Counted from the stretch's first letter, positions 1 through 12,175 are shown. The stretch: DNA of 64,000 nucleotides from Leguminivora glycinivorella (GCF_023078275.1 NC_062979.1:18147848-18211847), one strand, 5' to 3'. The notes: generated by a model from the sequence alone, not told the origin. Numbers and translations are program-made.

Positions 1-1030
1 ATCGCTTCTCCTTAGCAAGAACCAGAGGCTTGTCAAACTTTATAGCATGATTGACTTTATCCATGACATGTTCAGAGACTGCAGACCTTTGCCGACGGTG
101 CTTGACATCCGCTATGTGTTCCTTCACCCGTGTGGAAATGCTTCGTTTCGTCTGTCCCACATATGACAGGCCGCACTCACAGTCTAGCCTGTACACTCCC
201 GCGCTTTGTAGAGGAGTTTGACATTTCACAGGCCTCAGGAATTGGGACATCTTCTTCATAGGCTTGAAATAAGTTTTAATAGAAGCCCGTTTCAAGATGT
301 GGCTGATCCTATTTGTGACCCCTCTAACAAAAGGGAGAATTGCAGGCCGGCGCTCGACTGTAGGGATCTTCAATCGGGCCTTCTGCTTGACACGCGGTAT
401 CTTGAGCTCGTTCGCCAACAGCGCCTGCCTGGCATGTCGAAGCTCCGCGGTCAAATGTTGGTCGTCACATATCCTTTGGGCTCTCTGAAACAAAGATTTG
501 CCTACAGTAGCTAGTTGACTGGGATGGTGGTGGGATTTGCCATTTAAGTACCTATCAGTATGAGTAGGTTTTCTATACACAGTGCGACCTAAGCTATTAT
601 CAGGATTCCTCAAAATGAGAACATCCAAGAAGGGAAGGGAACAGTCTTTCTCCAATTCCATAGTAAATTGTATTTTACTATGGATATAATTTAAATGGTC
701 TAAGAAAGTTGAAACATTACTTTTAGGAAGTATAGTAAAAGTGTCATCTACGTATCTTTTAAATATCTTCGGCTGAACGGCAGCCAATGAGAGCGCTCTC
801 TCCTCAAAGTCCTCCTTGAAGATGTCGGCGACTACTGGAGACACCGGAGACCCCATTGCCACGCCGTCCACTTGAAGGTAGAATTCACCATTCCATAGCA
901 AGTAGCCCGATGTGAGGCAATGTTCCAACAACTTGGCGTAGTTCTCAGACATGTTCTGCTCTCTCAACCTCTTCTTGACAATTTCAATGCAGTCTTTCAC
1001 CGGTAGATTCGTAAATAGCGACTGTAGATT
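1..1030 (-). pseudogene. Penelope-like element reverse transcriptase and GIY-YIG region, 5'-truncated, runs off left edge
   Basis: Read on the minus strand, an open frame runs from about 1028 to base 1. It begins at the RT segment SLFTNLPV, continues through GVAMGSPVSPVVA (about 825-865) and the catalytic RYVDDTF (about 738-758), and then LPFLDVLILRNPDN. A basic linker follows, then an endonuclease-like GVYRLDCECG...SYVGQTKRS (about 140-205), which fits the GIY-YIG nuclease of Penelope-like elements. RT followed by GIY-YIG is diagnostic of this class. The N-terminal part of the RT is missing: similarity stops at about 1030, where AT-rich sequence begins. No stop codon is seen in the visible 340 or so codons, so decay may be slight apart from the truncation. 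The 98-codon plus-strand frame at 218-514 is its antisense shadow. Confidence 0.88.
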
Positions 1031-1034
1031 AGTT

Positions 1035-1400
1035 GATTAATTGGTTAATTATTTTTTAACAGAGTAATGGTAAATTTTTTGAATATTGTATAACTAGCTT
1101 TATTAATAGTGTGTGAACCTGCCTTAGAAATCTATATTATTTGTGGTCATGGTTCGTTAATATTTCTTGTAAGTGGGTAGCTTTTGCACATTTTAATTTT
1201 TCCTCAGTCACCCGTTGACCACGAACGCTGTAAAGAGTTCGAAACGTCGGGATGTATTTTAAATTCATTATACGCGATTTAATCCGTTTCCATAGTTTTA
1301 TTTCATGAGTAACTATCGCGGTAACCGAAGACAATATAAAAAAAAAGTATTCAAAATACAAACACGATTATATTTTTCCTGTAATATATAGCATAAAACC
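1035..1400 (-). mobile_element. Terminal-repeat-like flank of a Penelope-like element
   Basis: This block lies directly upstream (minus sense) of the truncated Penelope RT. The same sequence recurs inverted at about 10470-10790, including the CGACGTTTCGAAC...TTTACAGCGTTCGTGGTCA core. Penelope-like elements are known to carry long terminal-repeat-like sequences. The position next to the RT and the dispersed copy suggest this is one; that assignment is inference. A 74-codon frame on the minus strand shows no protein features. Confidence 0.5.
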
Positions 1401-1823
1401 AATGTTTACTAAAATTTTCATAATTTTTCGTTGGTAAACTTCGGAGATAAGGGGGGGGGGACGGTATTTTTTTTTACATTTTCCTTCAAAATTCTTTTTT
1501 TTTCCACAACAAAAAAATTATAAAAAATAGCTTATTTACGTTCAATTTGAGCTCTTTCCAACGATACCACACTTGACCTAGTAACTTGAAATTTACAGTT
1601 TGCCCCCTTTCATTTTGGCCATTTTCTACAATTAAAATGAATATATTTAAAAAAATTATACTTTCTATTTGTAGAGGTTTACAATGTTCACAACTATTCC
1701 AAATTTCAAGTTGATAGCATTAGTAGTTCTCGAGATATTTAGGAATGTGACAGACGGACAGACAGACGGACAGAGTCGCACCATAAGGGTTCCTGTTGTA
1801 CCTTTTTGGTACGGAACCCTAAA
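1400..1823 (-). repeat. GGGTTCCGTACC-type dispersed element
   Basis: The right edge on the minus strand reads AGGGTTCCGTACCAAAAAGG, followed by a GTCCGTCTGTC-rich stretch and long A/T runs. A G-run sits at about 1450-1460. The same GTGCGACTCTGTCCG core recurs at about 61897-61935. It has no coding capacity. The inner boundary near 1400 is uncertain. Confidence 0.5.
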
Positions 1824-2048
1824 AAGGTGATAAATATTTATTTCGTACGTGACGAAAGGTTTGTGTCTGCAAAATGTTACCCTCTGTAAAGGTCGCGGGA
1901 ACAAATCGCGCTACAGTCGCACGTGTGGAAATCTAATGAATTTCATACGCATGTTTTTTGAAATCCTTATATCATGTCGTCAACTAACATATTTTAGCTG
2001 GATTTGTACAGCATGATGTATCATTTACCAGTATTAGGACCAGGGTAC

Positions 2049-2190
2049 GTAGCCGAATGGCACAAACGCTCACGAAACGCTCACGAAACTCGTAGATATC
2101 TATCTCTATCGCTCTTGCGTATTGGCGCGACAGACTACCTTTCGCGGCGTTTCGTTTTTGTTTCCCGTCGCAGAAATGCCATTCGGCTAC
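2049..2190. mobile_element. MITE, GTAGCCGAATGGC family, copy 1
   Basis: Terminal inverted repeats GTAGCCGAATGGCA and TGCCATTCGGCTAC enclose about 142 bp, with a conserved centre containing TATCGCTCTTGCGTATTGGCGCGACAG. Other copies are at 8844-8984, 24267-24407, 36784-36920 and 36933-37086. Both ORFs that cross it are hairpin artefacts. Confidence 0.8.
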
Positions 2191-2516
2191 GCCACCTGAT
2201 AATTCGTTTTCCTTATACATATGCCACATCTACGCCGTTACTGACTGTGTGGGTGTTTGAGTAGGGGCGCCGCATTATCTCCACTACAAGTCGGATTTAT
2301 AACGTGATGAGCGGCTTTAGGAGCGGTTTCACTGATAATGTATTATAGTTGAGAAAATAGTTGTTCATATTTGTTTGAAATTCGTATACAACGTGACAGA
2401 GATTTGATGTGTTAGCTACATGAAGCACTGACAAGTCCTTGTGATTAAATCATTAGAGCTTAAGCTTATTAATAAACTCCTAAGCAGCAAACAGCACAAA
2501 GTAAACTTTTTTTATG

Positions 2517-3114
2517 AAAACCGGCCAAGAGCGTGTCGGGCCACGCTCAGTGTAGGGTTCCGTAGTTTTCCGTAATTTTCTCAAAAACTACTGAACCAAT
2601 CAAGATCTAAATAATTTTCCTAGAAAGTCTTTGTAAAGTTCTACTTTTGTGATTTTTTTCATATTTTTTAAACTTATGGTTCAAAACATTTTTATATTAA
2701 AGGAAAGAAGGAGGATTTTTATATTAAAAATAAAAATAAAAATAAATTTATGGTTCAAAAGTTAGACGGGGGGACGCACTTTTTTTTCCTTTAGGAGCGA
2801 TTATTTCCGAAAATATTAATATTATCAAAAAACGATCTTAGTAAACCCTTATTCATTTTTAAATACCTATCCAACAATATATCACACGTTGGGGTCGGAA
2901 TGAAAAAAATTGTCAGCCCCCACTTTACGTGTAGGGGGGGTACCCTAATAAAACATTTTTTTCCATTTTTTATTGTTGCACTTTGTTGGCGTGATTGATA
3001 TACATATTGGTACCAAATTTCAGCTAACGGTTACTGAGATTATCCGCGGACGGACGGACAGACAGACATGGCGAAACTATAAGGGTTCCTAGTTGACTAT
3101 GGAACCCTAAAAAT
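2517..3114. mobile_element. Non-autonomous element with GGGTTCCGTAG / CTATGGAACCCTA ends, copy 1
   Basis: The block begins with ACCGGCCAAGAGCGTGTCGG and GTAGGGTTCCGTAG, and ends with GGACGGACAGACAGACATGG...ACTATGGAACCCTAAAAA. A second copy lies inverted at 33942-34468 and matches along its whole length. The ends are complementary (TAGGGTTCC/GGAACCCTA). It has no ORF. Families like this are frequent in lepidopteran genomes. Confidence 0.7.
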
Positions 3115-3532
3115 TGAAACGATGATGACTAAACTTGACCTTATTTTCAGTAATTGACAATTACATACAGACTAAGCTTTGTCCCAATTTTTATTTATTA
3201 CTTATCTCAAAAATGAATTTGATATATGCACCTACTCTAAAAATGCAACTTAAAGTATAATTATTGACAATTGTTTTTGCGTCGAAACCTCGGTAGGTAC
3301 TATTGTCCAACTCGCTATCTGATTAAAACAAATTAGTGTCAATTACTGGTTATAGTTCACATTTTATCACGAGCTGGTAATGTGCATGAGTGTAAACTAC
3401 ATATGTATACCTTTCATATCTATTGAGCGGTTGTTCATGCGAAAAATAGATGATTTAGTGAAAATAGTGCGCGGGTAAATTAATAATCAAACTGGTAGTT
3501 TCAAAACCTGTACAAAACCTGAACAAATTGTT

Positions 3533-5060
3533 TTATCTGAATCGTGTTCGTCGTCATCATCATGCTCTAGCCCTTATCGCACTCTGTTGAGAATTATCTG
3601 AATCGTGTTCGTCGTCATCATCATGCTCTAGCCCTTATCCCAGTCTGTTGAGAATTATCTGAATCGTGTTCGTCGTCATTATCATGCTCTAGCCCTTATC
3701 GCACTCTGTTGAGAATTATCTGAATCGTGTTCGTCGTCATCATCATGCTCTAGCCCTTATCCCAGTCTGTTGAGAATTATCTGAATCGTGTTCGTCGTCA
3801 TCATCATGCTCTAGCCCTTATCCCAGTCTGTTGAGAATTATCTGAATCGTGTTCGTCGTCATCATCATGCTCTAGCCCTTATCCCACTCTGTTGAGAATT
3901 ATCTGAATCGTGTTCGTCCTTATCGCACTCTGTTGAGAATTATCTGAATCGTGTTCGTCGTCATCATGATGCTTTAGCCCTTATCCCACTCTGTTGAGAA
4001 TTATCTGAGTCGTGTTCGTCGTCATCATCATGCTCTAGCCCTTATCCCACTCTGTTGAGAATTATCTGAATCGTGTTCGTCGTCATCATCATGCTCTAGC
4101 CCTTATCCCACTATGTTGAGAATTATCTGAATCGTGTTCGTCGTCATCATCATGCTCTAGCCCTTATCCCACTCTGTTGAGAATTATCTGAGTCGTGTTC
4201 GTCGTCATCATAATGCTCTAGCCCTTATCCCAGTCTGTTGAGAATTATCTGAATCATGTTCGTCGTCATCATCATGCTCTAGCCCTTATCCCACTCTGTT
4301 GAGAATTATCTGAATCGTGTTCGTCGTCATCATCATGCTCTAGCCCTTATCGCACTCTGTTGAGAATTATCTGAATCGTGTTCGTCGTCATCATCATGCT
4401 CTAGCCCTTATCCCACTCTGTTGAGAATTATCTGAGTCGTGTTCGTCGTCATCATCATGCTCTAGCCCTTATCCCACTCTGTTGAGAATTATCTGAATCG
4501 TGTTCGTCGTCATCATCATGCTCTAGAGCCCTTATCCCACTCTGTTGAGAATTATCTGAATCGTGTTCGTCGTCATCATCATGCTCTAGCCCTTATCCCA
4601 CTCTGTTGAGAATTATCTGAATCGTGTTCATCGTCATCATCATGCTCTAGCCCTTATCCCACTCTGTTGAGAATTATCTGAATCGTGTTCGTCGTCATCA
4701 TCATGATCTAGCCCTTATCCCACTATGTTGAGAATTATCTGAATCATGTTCGTCGTCATCATCATACTCTAGCCCTTATCCCACTCTGTTGAGAATTATC
4801 TGAATCGTGTTCGTCGTCATCATCATGCTCTAGCCCTTATCCCACTCTGTTGAGAATTATCTGAATCGTGTTCGTCGTCATCATCATGATCTAGCCTTTA
4901 TCCCACTCTGTTGAGAATTATCTGAATCGTGTTCGTCGTCATCATCATAGCCCTTAAATATCCTACTCTGTTGAGAATTATCTGAATTCGTCGTCATCAT
5001 CATGCTCTAGCCCTTATCCCACTCTGTTGAGAACTATCTGAATCGTGTTCATAGTCGTCG
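3533..5060. repeat. 61-bp minisatellite, about 25 units
   Basis: Tandem units contain GAATTATCTGAATCGTGTTC, then CGTCGTCATCATCATGCTCT and AGCCCTTATCCCACTCTGTT. Most units are 61 bp. One near 3900-3935 is shortened, one near 4520 has 3 extra bases and one near 4950 is rearranged. The first units alternate between CGCACTCTG and CCCAGTCTG variants, a trace of a 122-bp higher-order period. The period is not a multiple of three and no long ORF crosses the array. Confidence 0.95.
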
Positions 5061-6700
5061 TGAGTTACCTAAATAATAAAATGACATTGTAGTTATTAGT
5101 ATGGAAACTCTGTCCCATGTTCGATTAACAATGCAGAAGCCCTTTTGTGAGGTCACATTATACGACCCTTGAATTGTCCTTGCGCCCTTGGGAGTTCGAC
5201 CACAATTGACGGGGCAATTAACCTTGGATTGTTATTATAATAATATTCACCGCTGAGTTACGGTAGCGCTGTGCCGTAGGCGGATATTTTCCCGGTATGA
5301 AACGAAAATGATTCGCACAGGCCAAATTAATATGTAGTTTAAGTATCGGAATAGTAATTTCTAGGATTTATGTAATGTGTTTTATCGATAAGGAACATTG
5401 ATGGCTATACATATTGAACAGAAAAATCAATGACTGTTTATATGACGGATAGTTAGAGTATTTGTTATTGGACGGATATTTTATCCTAGAATTGGGTCGT
5501 TGGGATTGATGGCATTATCGTAGCTACTTAAATACGTAGGTACCTACTTGTGATTCGCGGACGTGAAATATAAATACCACACATAATATGACCATTTCAA
5601 AATGATCCTCATATTTGCATTGCAACGTTTCATAATACATTTTTATTACGGTCTCACATTTTAAAGTAATATGAAAAGGGCATAAATTCCAACCATAAAA
5701 AACGCGTTGCGGCAAAACCCACCACATTGCGGTTACCTTTGCCTCTTCAAACGCGGAATTTACAAAAAATCCTTTTAACTATATAAGTCCCCGAGTATAA
5801 TTTTTGAACTAATTCAAAATTGTATTTTGAACTTCTCCATTTTTATAAAGGGTTCTAAATTCAAAAACAAAACAATTGCACCTGGGACTCGGGAGGTTAT
5901 TAAAACTCATAACATAAGGTTATCAAAAATAGACTTTATTTTAATCTCATCAGGGTAGATTTTGTATAACATTTTGGTGTAAAAAGTCAAATATTTAAAT
6001 TTTGCTCTTTGCGGGTTGTGTAATCGCCTGTGTGTTTTATTATTTGGTGCCTATGTTGCAAGTGTGGCTAATCTAGCGTATAGGTACAATTTGTTTTACT
6101 TATCTAGATCTCTTACTAGAACAGTTTCAGTCTCTTAGTTAGTAGCCTTGATTGTGTGGCTAAGATTATAGGTAGGTACTTGCTCATCGTGATATGTATA
6201 TGGATGAAGAAATATACCTATTTGTAAAGCTTTCTGCATATATCTACATATAAACTTGTTTACAGACGAATATGGAAGACAATTTAGTAGTAATTTGACT
6301 CCAGTTTTCAACGACAGTTTTGGCTTTGAAATCCACCCAAATACGTTGAACATAATAAAAAAAAAATTACATAAATATTTGTTATAAGACGGTAAAAAGC
6401 CTTGATGCGAAAGAAATATTGTGATCATCTTAATTTCACATTTTTCCCGTTATTTGAGAACTGGTGGGATATTATCACGCCCGTTATTAAAATCAAATTT
6501 TAAAATAAAGCAGACACTTCAGAGTGATAATTTAATTTGATAGGTCACCTGGGCTTGCAGCCGATCACTTAATAATTTAATGTGCTCTAGATAAAATTGA
6601 AGCACTTTTCCAATAAAGGACGGAACGATTCAATATTTATTTTTATCAAATTGGATTTAATTTCGATAATTATTTGCCTTATTATTTAGAGCAATTTAAA
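5061..6700. other. Intergenic, no supported gene
   Basis: This is AT-rich sequence with scattered short ORFs (the longest is 97 codons, 6135-6428 minus) that have no recognisable domain, signal peptide or repeat in other copies. I see no RNA gene or mobile-element ends here. Confidence 0.5.
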
Positions 6701-6722
6701 GTATAGTATAGTATAGTATAGT
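6701..6722. repeat. (GTATA)n microsatellite
   Basis: There are four to five perfect pentamer repeats immediately before a LINE-like 3' tail. Confidence 0.85.
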
Positions 6723-6728
6723 AGTAGG

Positions 6729-6819
6729 TAGTATCTTTGGGGAGTCCATAGGTTACGGTGACCGTTTTCCATCAGGCGGACCGAATACTTGTTTGCCAGT
6801 GACGTGGTATTAAAAAAAA
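6729..6819 (+). mobile_element. LINE/SINE 3' end fragment (GGTTACGGTGACC type)
   Basis: The segment GGTTACGGTGACCGTTTTCC, then ATCAGGCGGACCG, TTGTTTGCC and a poly-A tract matches 24092-24165 almost base for base. The A-tail fixes the orientation. Only the 3' end is present. Confidence 0.65.
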
Positions 6820-7620
6820 AACATCCGAAGAATGACGGAAAGAAATCGGATGACGGAGATCGGATGTAGATATAAAAGCTTTAAATGAACGTTCCTACCT
6901 AATTTCACGAATTATTGGAGAATATTTTGATCAAAATAAAGCCATTAAGGAGACTATAGATACATAATTATAATATCTTCGTTTAGACAGATAAAAGTAT
7001 AAGAAAGAAATGTATCTCGGAACGATCAAGAAAAAGCTACGGTACATATTTGGTGGATTGTCGGCTAGATGCCGCTAATAAATTAATATTTGACAATAAT
7101 TTTAACACAGTCATAATCAAGTTAAGAATATTGGCTAAAATATCAATACGAGGATATCAACACTGTGACATCGTGTGACAAATTTTTTTTTATTGACTTT
7201 ACATATAGATATATAGATAACTCCTAAAACTTCCTCACAAAATTAAAACCTTAGTCGATTCTGTTGGCCGAGTAACTTATCATTTAACTCAAACTTCACT
7301 TGACCGTAAATTGTAAGTTATCCTACAACCCCTTATGCAAGTTTAGCTTCTTATTTAAGTTATGAAAGTTACTGAAACAGCGAAAATTGCTGCCTTTTTC
7401 TTAATGCTATCTCAACTGCTTGTGGAGATAGCTAATAAATTACTACTTTTAGGCTTAATGTTTTTATTTATTTGGGCAATTTAAGCACTTTTTTGGAAGC
7501 AGTAAAAATATTAATTACATAAAGTTAGTCTTTTAGATGAAAGCACTTTTTAAAGTACCCTTCTTCTTTTTGTGTAAGTGACATTTCGTATCCTATACTT
7601 TTGCGCCTAGCTGTAGATTT
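6820..7620. other. Intergenic, no supported gene
   Basis: AT-rich sequence with no ORF of interest, no terminal repeats and no tRNA-like boxes that I can see. Confidence 0.5.
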
Positions 7621-7641
7621 TTCGTTGAACTAGACATTGAC

Positions 7642-7893
7642 ATGGCGGGGCGTGCCCCCAGATCAGTTGTAATCATAGCAGACATTGACGCTTATCAAAA
7701 TGGATCCTCGCGAGAGACTAAACTACACGAAACTTTGGATAACTTACCCGCACCCAGTAATGTGCCTTCACCCTTTACTGACCACGTTTCCAACTCCATA
7801 ACCAAAACACGTTGCACAGACACCGCATCTGCTCCGAAGTTAGGCAGCAATAAATCTACCGTCGGCAGTCTCGGGAGGCAGCCAGCCTTCTGA
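7642..7893 (+). CDS. Possible small hypothetical protein or isolated exon, 83 residues
   Basis: The frame starts at an ATG in the context GACATGGCG and ends in TGA. The product is Ser/Thr/Pro-rich, begins MAGRAPRSVVIIADIDAYQ and contains one Cys. I recognise no domain, signal peptide or membrane segment. It is more GC-balanced than its surroundings, which is why it is listed, but an overlapping open frame of 67 codons on the minus strand (7695-7898) shows that the GC bias alone could keep both strands open. There is no repeat copy elsewhere in the window. It could be an exon of a larger gene, a degenerate transposon piece or chance. Confidence 0.2.
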   Translation: MAGRAPRSVVIIADIDAYQNGSSRETKLHETLDNLPAPSNVPSPFTDHVSNSITKTRCTDTASAPKLGSNKSTVGSLGRQPAF

Positions 7894-7899
7894 CCCACT

Positions 7900-8843
7900 T
7901 ACCAGATGTTCTTTTGTTTTCCTTTTAAATAACAGAACGTGATTTGCAGAGTTTTGATGTATAGGGGAAAGTTACCTTTGTTGGTACTGATGTAAGTTGC
8001 GAAGTTTCGTAAGAGGAGCAGGAGAGCCTTTCATCGAAGTTATGTACCTAAGCATTTAGAAACGGCACTCTGAAATAACATTAACGTTGAAGTAAGTCTA
8101 GTAAGAACTAGTTTTCAATGGAACACGTTCTCAAGTTCTAGCTATAATATAATATTACCTACTTGTAATTTTGAGAGTGGCATTCAAAGAGCAGTTTTTG
8201 TGTATCGCCATTAGTTTCCATTTCTTATGTTATGTGTTATTGAAATGTGTAATTTTAGCAATACGGGCGAAAATCTACGTTAAGAGTCGCGGCAATTAGA
8301 CCACAAAAACTATCGTTAAAATGTGTGTTGAAACCGGTCTGCGAAAATTTGGTTAAAATGAGAAAAAATATCCACGGCATGACAATGGAAGCCGGCTGTC
8401 GAATGAGCTGCACCAATATTTACTGTACAGAACGAATTTGAAAGGTTTCACAGCACCGAGCCAATAAACGCAATACAATTGCATTATGGCCTTACAACAC
8501 GATGCGAGCGGCTCAGCAGCGTAAACAATAACTATTATTTTTCGGTCCAAGGAGTAATTGTTGATTGGATATAAAATGTACGAAGGTACTTAATAAAGAG
8601 TAGGTATTATTGTGTTTTATATATGATGACTTGTAATCGATATCATACTGCGAAAGCAGAAAATCTAAATCTGCCTCTCTATCGCTCTTGCATGCTGAGG
8701 GATATACGAGTAAAGGTAGATAAGCGTAGCGTTAGGTCTTGAAAACAATCAAGACTGAAAGTCCTGAAAACACTAAAATGTGATTCCCGACTACGCTGGT
8801 GGCAACTAACGAAAGAAAGGTCCAATCAATGTGTCCAGGCCTT
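7900..8843. other. Intergenic, no supported gene
   Basis: AT-rich sequence. A short segment near 8680-8735 (CTCTATCGCTCTTGCATG...GATAAGCGTAGCGTTAGG) looks like a decayed piece of the GTAGCCGAATGGC MITE. Nothing else is supported. Confidence 0.4.
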
Positions 8844-8984
8844 GTAGCCAAATGGCATTTCTACGACGCGAAAGGAAAACGAAACGCCGTGAAAGGTAGT
8901 ATGGCTCTGTCGCGCCTGACGCAGGAGCGATAGAGATAGATATTTACGAGCGTTTCGTTTCGAAGCGTTTGTGCATTCGGCTAC
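8844..8984. mobile_element. MITE, GTAGCCGAATGGC family, copy 2
   Basis: The ends GTAGCCAAATGGCATTTC and TGTGCATTCGGCTAC and the centre with TCTGTCGCGCC and GCGATAGAGATAGAT match copies 1 and 5 in inverted orientation. Confidence 0.75.
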
Positions 8985-9359
8985 GCACGCAGCTCCTCCT
9001 TATGGTCGCAATATCGTGGCCGAGTCGTTAGAAAAACGCAGTGAGCGCATGTGGGCCAGCCTCTACACTAACGAATGCGTGAACACGTTGCCAGCCAATT
9101 TGCCGAGTGCTCTCAAACGTAACTGCAACATTATTGCACAGATATTTGTACTACATATAGCGTGTCCTATGCGCTACGCAGTTACTTATTGTTACTGCCA
9201 AAACATAGGAGTTAATGGTAACAGAGGCCGTGCCATGACTTTTTATGCAGTATTTTACTAGGATAGCGTAAATTTCACGGAAAATGTAAGTAGGTAAGTA
9301 CCTCTGTCATTTTTCGTTTTAGAAAGTGACCATTCGGTGGCACTGTTCACTTACAATTA

Positions 9360-9655
9360 ATAATAAAAAAAAGTTTATTTCAGATCCATTCCATCATTGA
9401 TCCATACGATGTTACTTAGTATAAAAATTACAATTAAAAAGCTATGTTCGTTAGTACATTAAACACTAAGATGTATAGAAGATGTATAGGTAGTAACTAT
9501 TAGGCAGAAGAATTAATGTCATTTCACGTTTATGCTATCGAGTAACGAATTTATGACATGAAAATCTCATGGTAGAGGATCTTTTTCGTCCAGCAGTTAA
9601 ATGTACCCGGGATTCGAACCCAGGAAGTCACCCACTAGGCCAGCCTGGGCGTCAA
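9360..9655 (-). mobile_element. tRNA-derived SINE or fragment
   Basis: On the minus strand a tRNA-like head with the B box GGGTTCGAATCCCGGG (about 9606-9622) and an A-box-like GGCCTAGTGGGTGA is followed by an AT-rich body ending near a T-rich/A-rich tract at about 9361-9380. The body differs from that of the other SINEs in the window. Confidence 0.55.
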
Positions 9656-9659
9656 AATT

Positions 9660-10465
9660 ACATGCGGTGCTAGAAAACGAATAACATGTAATCTATAGGT
9701 ATTCAATTATTGTTACATTTAAGTATACGTAGTTGTACCTAACTACCTAGTTAATGACGCTGTGAATTATAGACTTCGCGATAATACTTAAATAAAGACG
9801 TAATATTTTAAACATAGATATTAGAAACCAAGTACCTATGTAATTAATAAAAGCGCTGAAGTCAAAACATTCGTTTTATTGTTTTTAATACACATAAATA
9901 TGTAGGTACATAACTTAAGTTCATTTAAGGTAACTCACACTAGTAATTTGACCTTGCGAATTCAACAGAAACGATCCATTTTAAATGAAATTTTCATATT
10001 AATGAACTTATCCAACACCAAAGCCTCATTCATGTTTACTAAACTGAACAATATTCCATAAATGTGCGTTCATTATTAATATTTTCGGAAAAGCACCATT
10101 TTAATTAATAATGAAAAGCATTTTGTTGGAAAATATTATTATCTGAAGGACCCGATCCATAATTCAACTACAATTCGAATAATGAAAGCTTGGCAGAATA
10201 GAAAAATATTACCTACTCAGTTTTATTTTTACGGGGTGGTGCAAGTTATCGCAGCGAGCGAAAAAAGGGGTGGTCATCGAAAAAACAATGTCAATTTGAA
10301 GTTTGAAATATCATTTTAACAGAGGAATATCACAAGGGAGATTTAAGATCAGCATCAAATCACAAAAACTGAAAATTTTGTACATTTTTTAGCTTATATT
10401 GAAATTGTTAATTTATATTGTAGTGTATTTGTATATTGTGAATAAAGATTTCTCCAAACTTGACC
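9660..10465. other. Intergenic, no supported gene
   Basis: AT-rich sequence with a short GC-richer patch at about 10230-10280 (GGGGTGGTGCAAGTTATCGC). No gene or clear element boundary is visible. Confidence 0.4.
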
Positions 10466-10469
10466 TATA

Positions 10470-10790
10470 TTATATTGTCTTCGGTTACCGCGATAGTTAC
10501 TCATGAAATAAAACTATGGAAACGGATTAAATCGCGTATAATGAATTTATAATTCATCCCGACGTTTCGAACACTTTACAGCGTTCGTGGTCAACGGGTG
10601 ACTGAGGAAAAATGACAATGTGCAAAAGCTACCCACATACAAGAAATATTAACGAACCATGACCACAAATAATATAGATTTTTAAGGCAGGTTCACACAC
10701 TATTAATAAAGCTAGTTATACAATATTCAAAAAAATTACCATTTCTATGTTAAAAAACAATTAACCAATTAATTTACACAAAATTGACAA
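10470..10790 (+). repeat. Dispersed copy of the Penelope-associated flank
   Basis: This is the inverted counterpart of about 1035-1340. It shares TTGTCTTCGGTTACCGCGAT, CCGACGTTTCGAAC, AGCGTTCGTGGTCAACGGGT, and the AACCATGACCACAAATAAT stretch through to TTAACCAATTAAT. No RT follows it here. Confidence 0.7.
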
Positions 10791-11109
10791 AAACAAACTG
10801 CAAATAAATACCTATATTAGTTAAGCGGGAAGCTATTATGTTTATAAGTCTTTATAAGTAAAATAAATTCTTTTAGATTTTGAGGTACAATGATGTGTTC
10901 CTAATACATGTTTGCAAATAAAATACTTGAAGTGTGACAGGGAGATTTTTAAATTTTATCGACTTAAAATATTTCTTCATTAATACGGTTCGCGTAAAGT
11001 CCCCTGTATTTATTAATTTCCTAATCTCCAGACTACGATATTTTATCCATTAATTTATATGGGGCCGCAATATGACGGCACCGCTATCCTAAGAAACTGA
11101 ATCTAAGTA

Positions 11110-11640
11110 TACCGTGGCGGCCAGCGTGCGGAACAACATCAGTATGATAAAAGTTTAACCGTAGCCCATAATCTCCCCACTTGCGCCTATTCCTCGCGTG
11201 TCCGGTGCTCCGCCATATTGGATTACTGACGGAATCTGCTGACACGCCGCGGTCTGTCACCGCCTTTCCCGCCAGCGTTTAGTTTCCGGTCGCGCTCCTT
11301 TGTTCCGCCAAATTGATAACTTTTTTATTTTGTTTCTTTTTTTATTTGACCGTAAATTCAATACTGGATAACTAGAAATGCCGTAGGATTATTTTTGCGT
11401 TAAAACGATATGGCAATAAAGTTCCTGGTACTGAATCACAGAGAACCTCCTATAGAGTGGCAGTCTTGTATATTTGGTTCGCGATACGAGTCACCAGTGT
11501 TTGGGGTGCGAGGAGCGGGCGGGGAATGTGTTAAGCGCGCTGTGATTGGCCGTTTCAAGGACGGCGGGCAGTCGCGCCAGATGAAAAGGGACAGAAGTAT
11601 GACTGTCCCTCTACTGACGCGTAAGTGGCCAATGTAAGTT
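11110..11640 (+). promoter_or_regulatory. CpG-rich block, possible promoter or first exon
   Basis: Two GC-richer stretches (about 11150-11310 and 11490-11640) stand out from the AT-rich surroundings. The second has a CCAAT-type box on the minus strand (GATTGGCCG), a small hairpin (AGGGACAG...CTGTCCCT) and an ATG-containing stretch that ends in a consensus donor, GACGC|GTAAGT at about 11625. It could be the 5' end of a gene on the plus strand, but no downstream exon is recognisable. It could equally be a decayed element. Confidence 0.2.
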
Positions 11641-11949
11641 GACCTATGCCGGCTCTGAATAAATTATAAATATGACTTATTTGTGGAATGTAATGCCGTC
11701 TGTTTTTAAATTTGAGCTTCTTGTTACCTTTCCACACCATTTCACACTACAGGTGGACATCTTTAAGGCATCAAAATACCCTTTTCCAATTTTTTTGTGC
11801 GAAAAACACGCGCTGCTTTCGGGTCTGTTACTTGGTCGATACTGATCGGGCACGGCGAGCGCCCGCGCTTATATCAGTGCAAATACTAGGAAGGCTGGCG
11901 CCCGCGAGTCGTCTTGTAATAGATGTCTATAGGGGTTGGTCTGTGTACT

Positions 11950-12175
11950 GAATACTTAGCCGACGTAACAATCACTTACGTTTCGATAACGTACAGTAGT
12001 AATCTCCCTATCGCTTCTACAGTGGCGCGACAAAGCCAATAGTTTCACGCTATAGAAAACAAAACATAACTGATATAGGCATACGCTACGTTACCGCTAC
12101 GCGCTCTCTGTTTTACGTACTATTTAGGGAAGAGTCATAGAGACAACTACGCTACGCTACAAAGCGTAAACGATG
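11950..12175. repeat. Degenerate GTAGCCGAATGGC-like MITE remnants
   Basis: Short matches such as CACTTACGTTTCGATAACG, CTCCCTATCGCTTCTACAGTG, GCGCGACA and CTACGCTACG recall the centre of that MITE family, but its ends are lost. Confidence 0.35.

Noticed and set aside
2004..2264. Overlapping 86- and 81-codon frames on both strands
   Set aside because: Both cross the hairpin MITE 2049-2190; openness on both strands comes from the palindrome.
3533..5060. CRISPR array
   Set aside because: The whole 61-bp unit is repeated without unique spacers, and the genome is eukaryotic.
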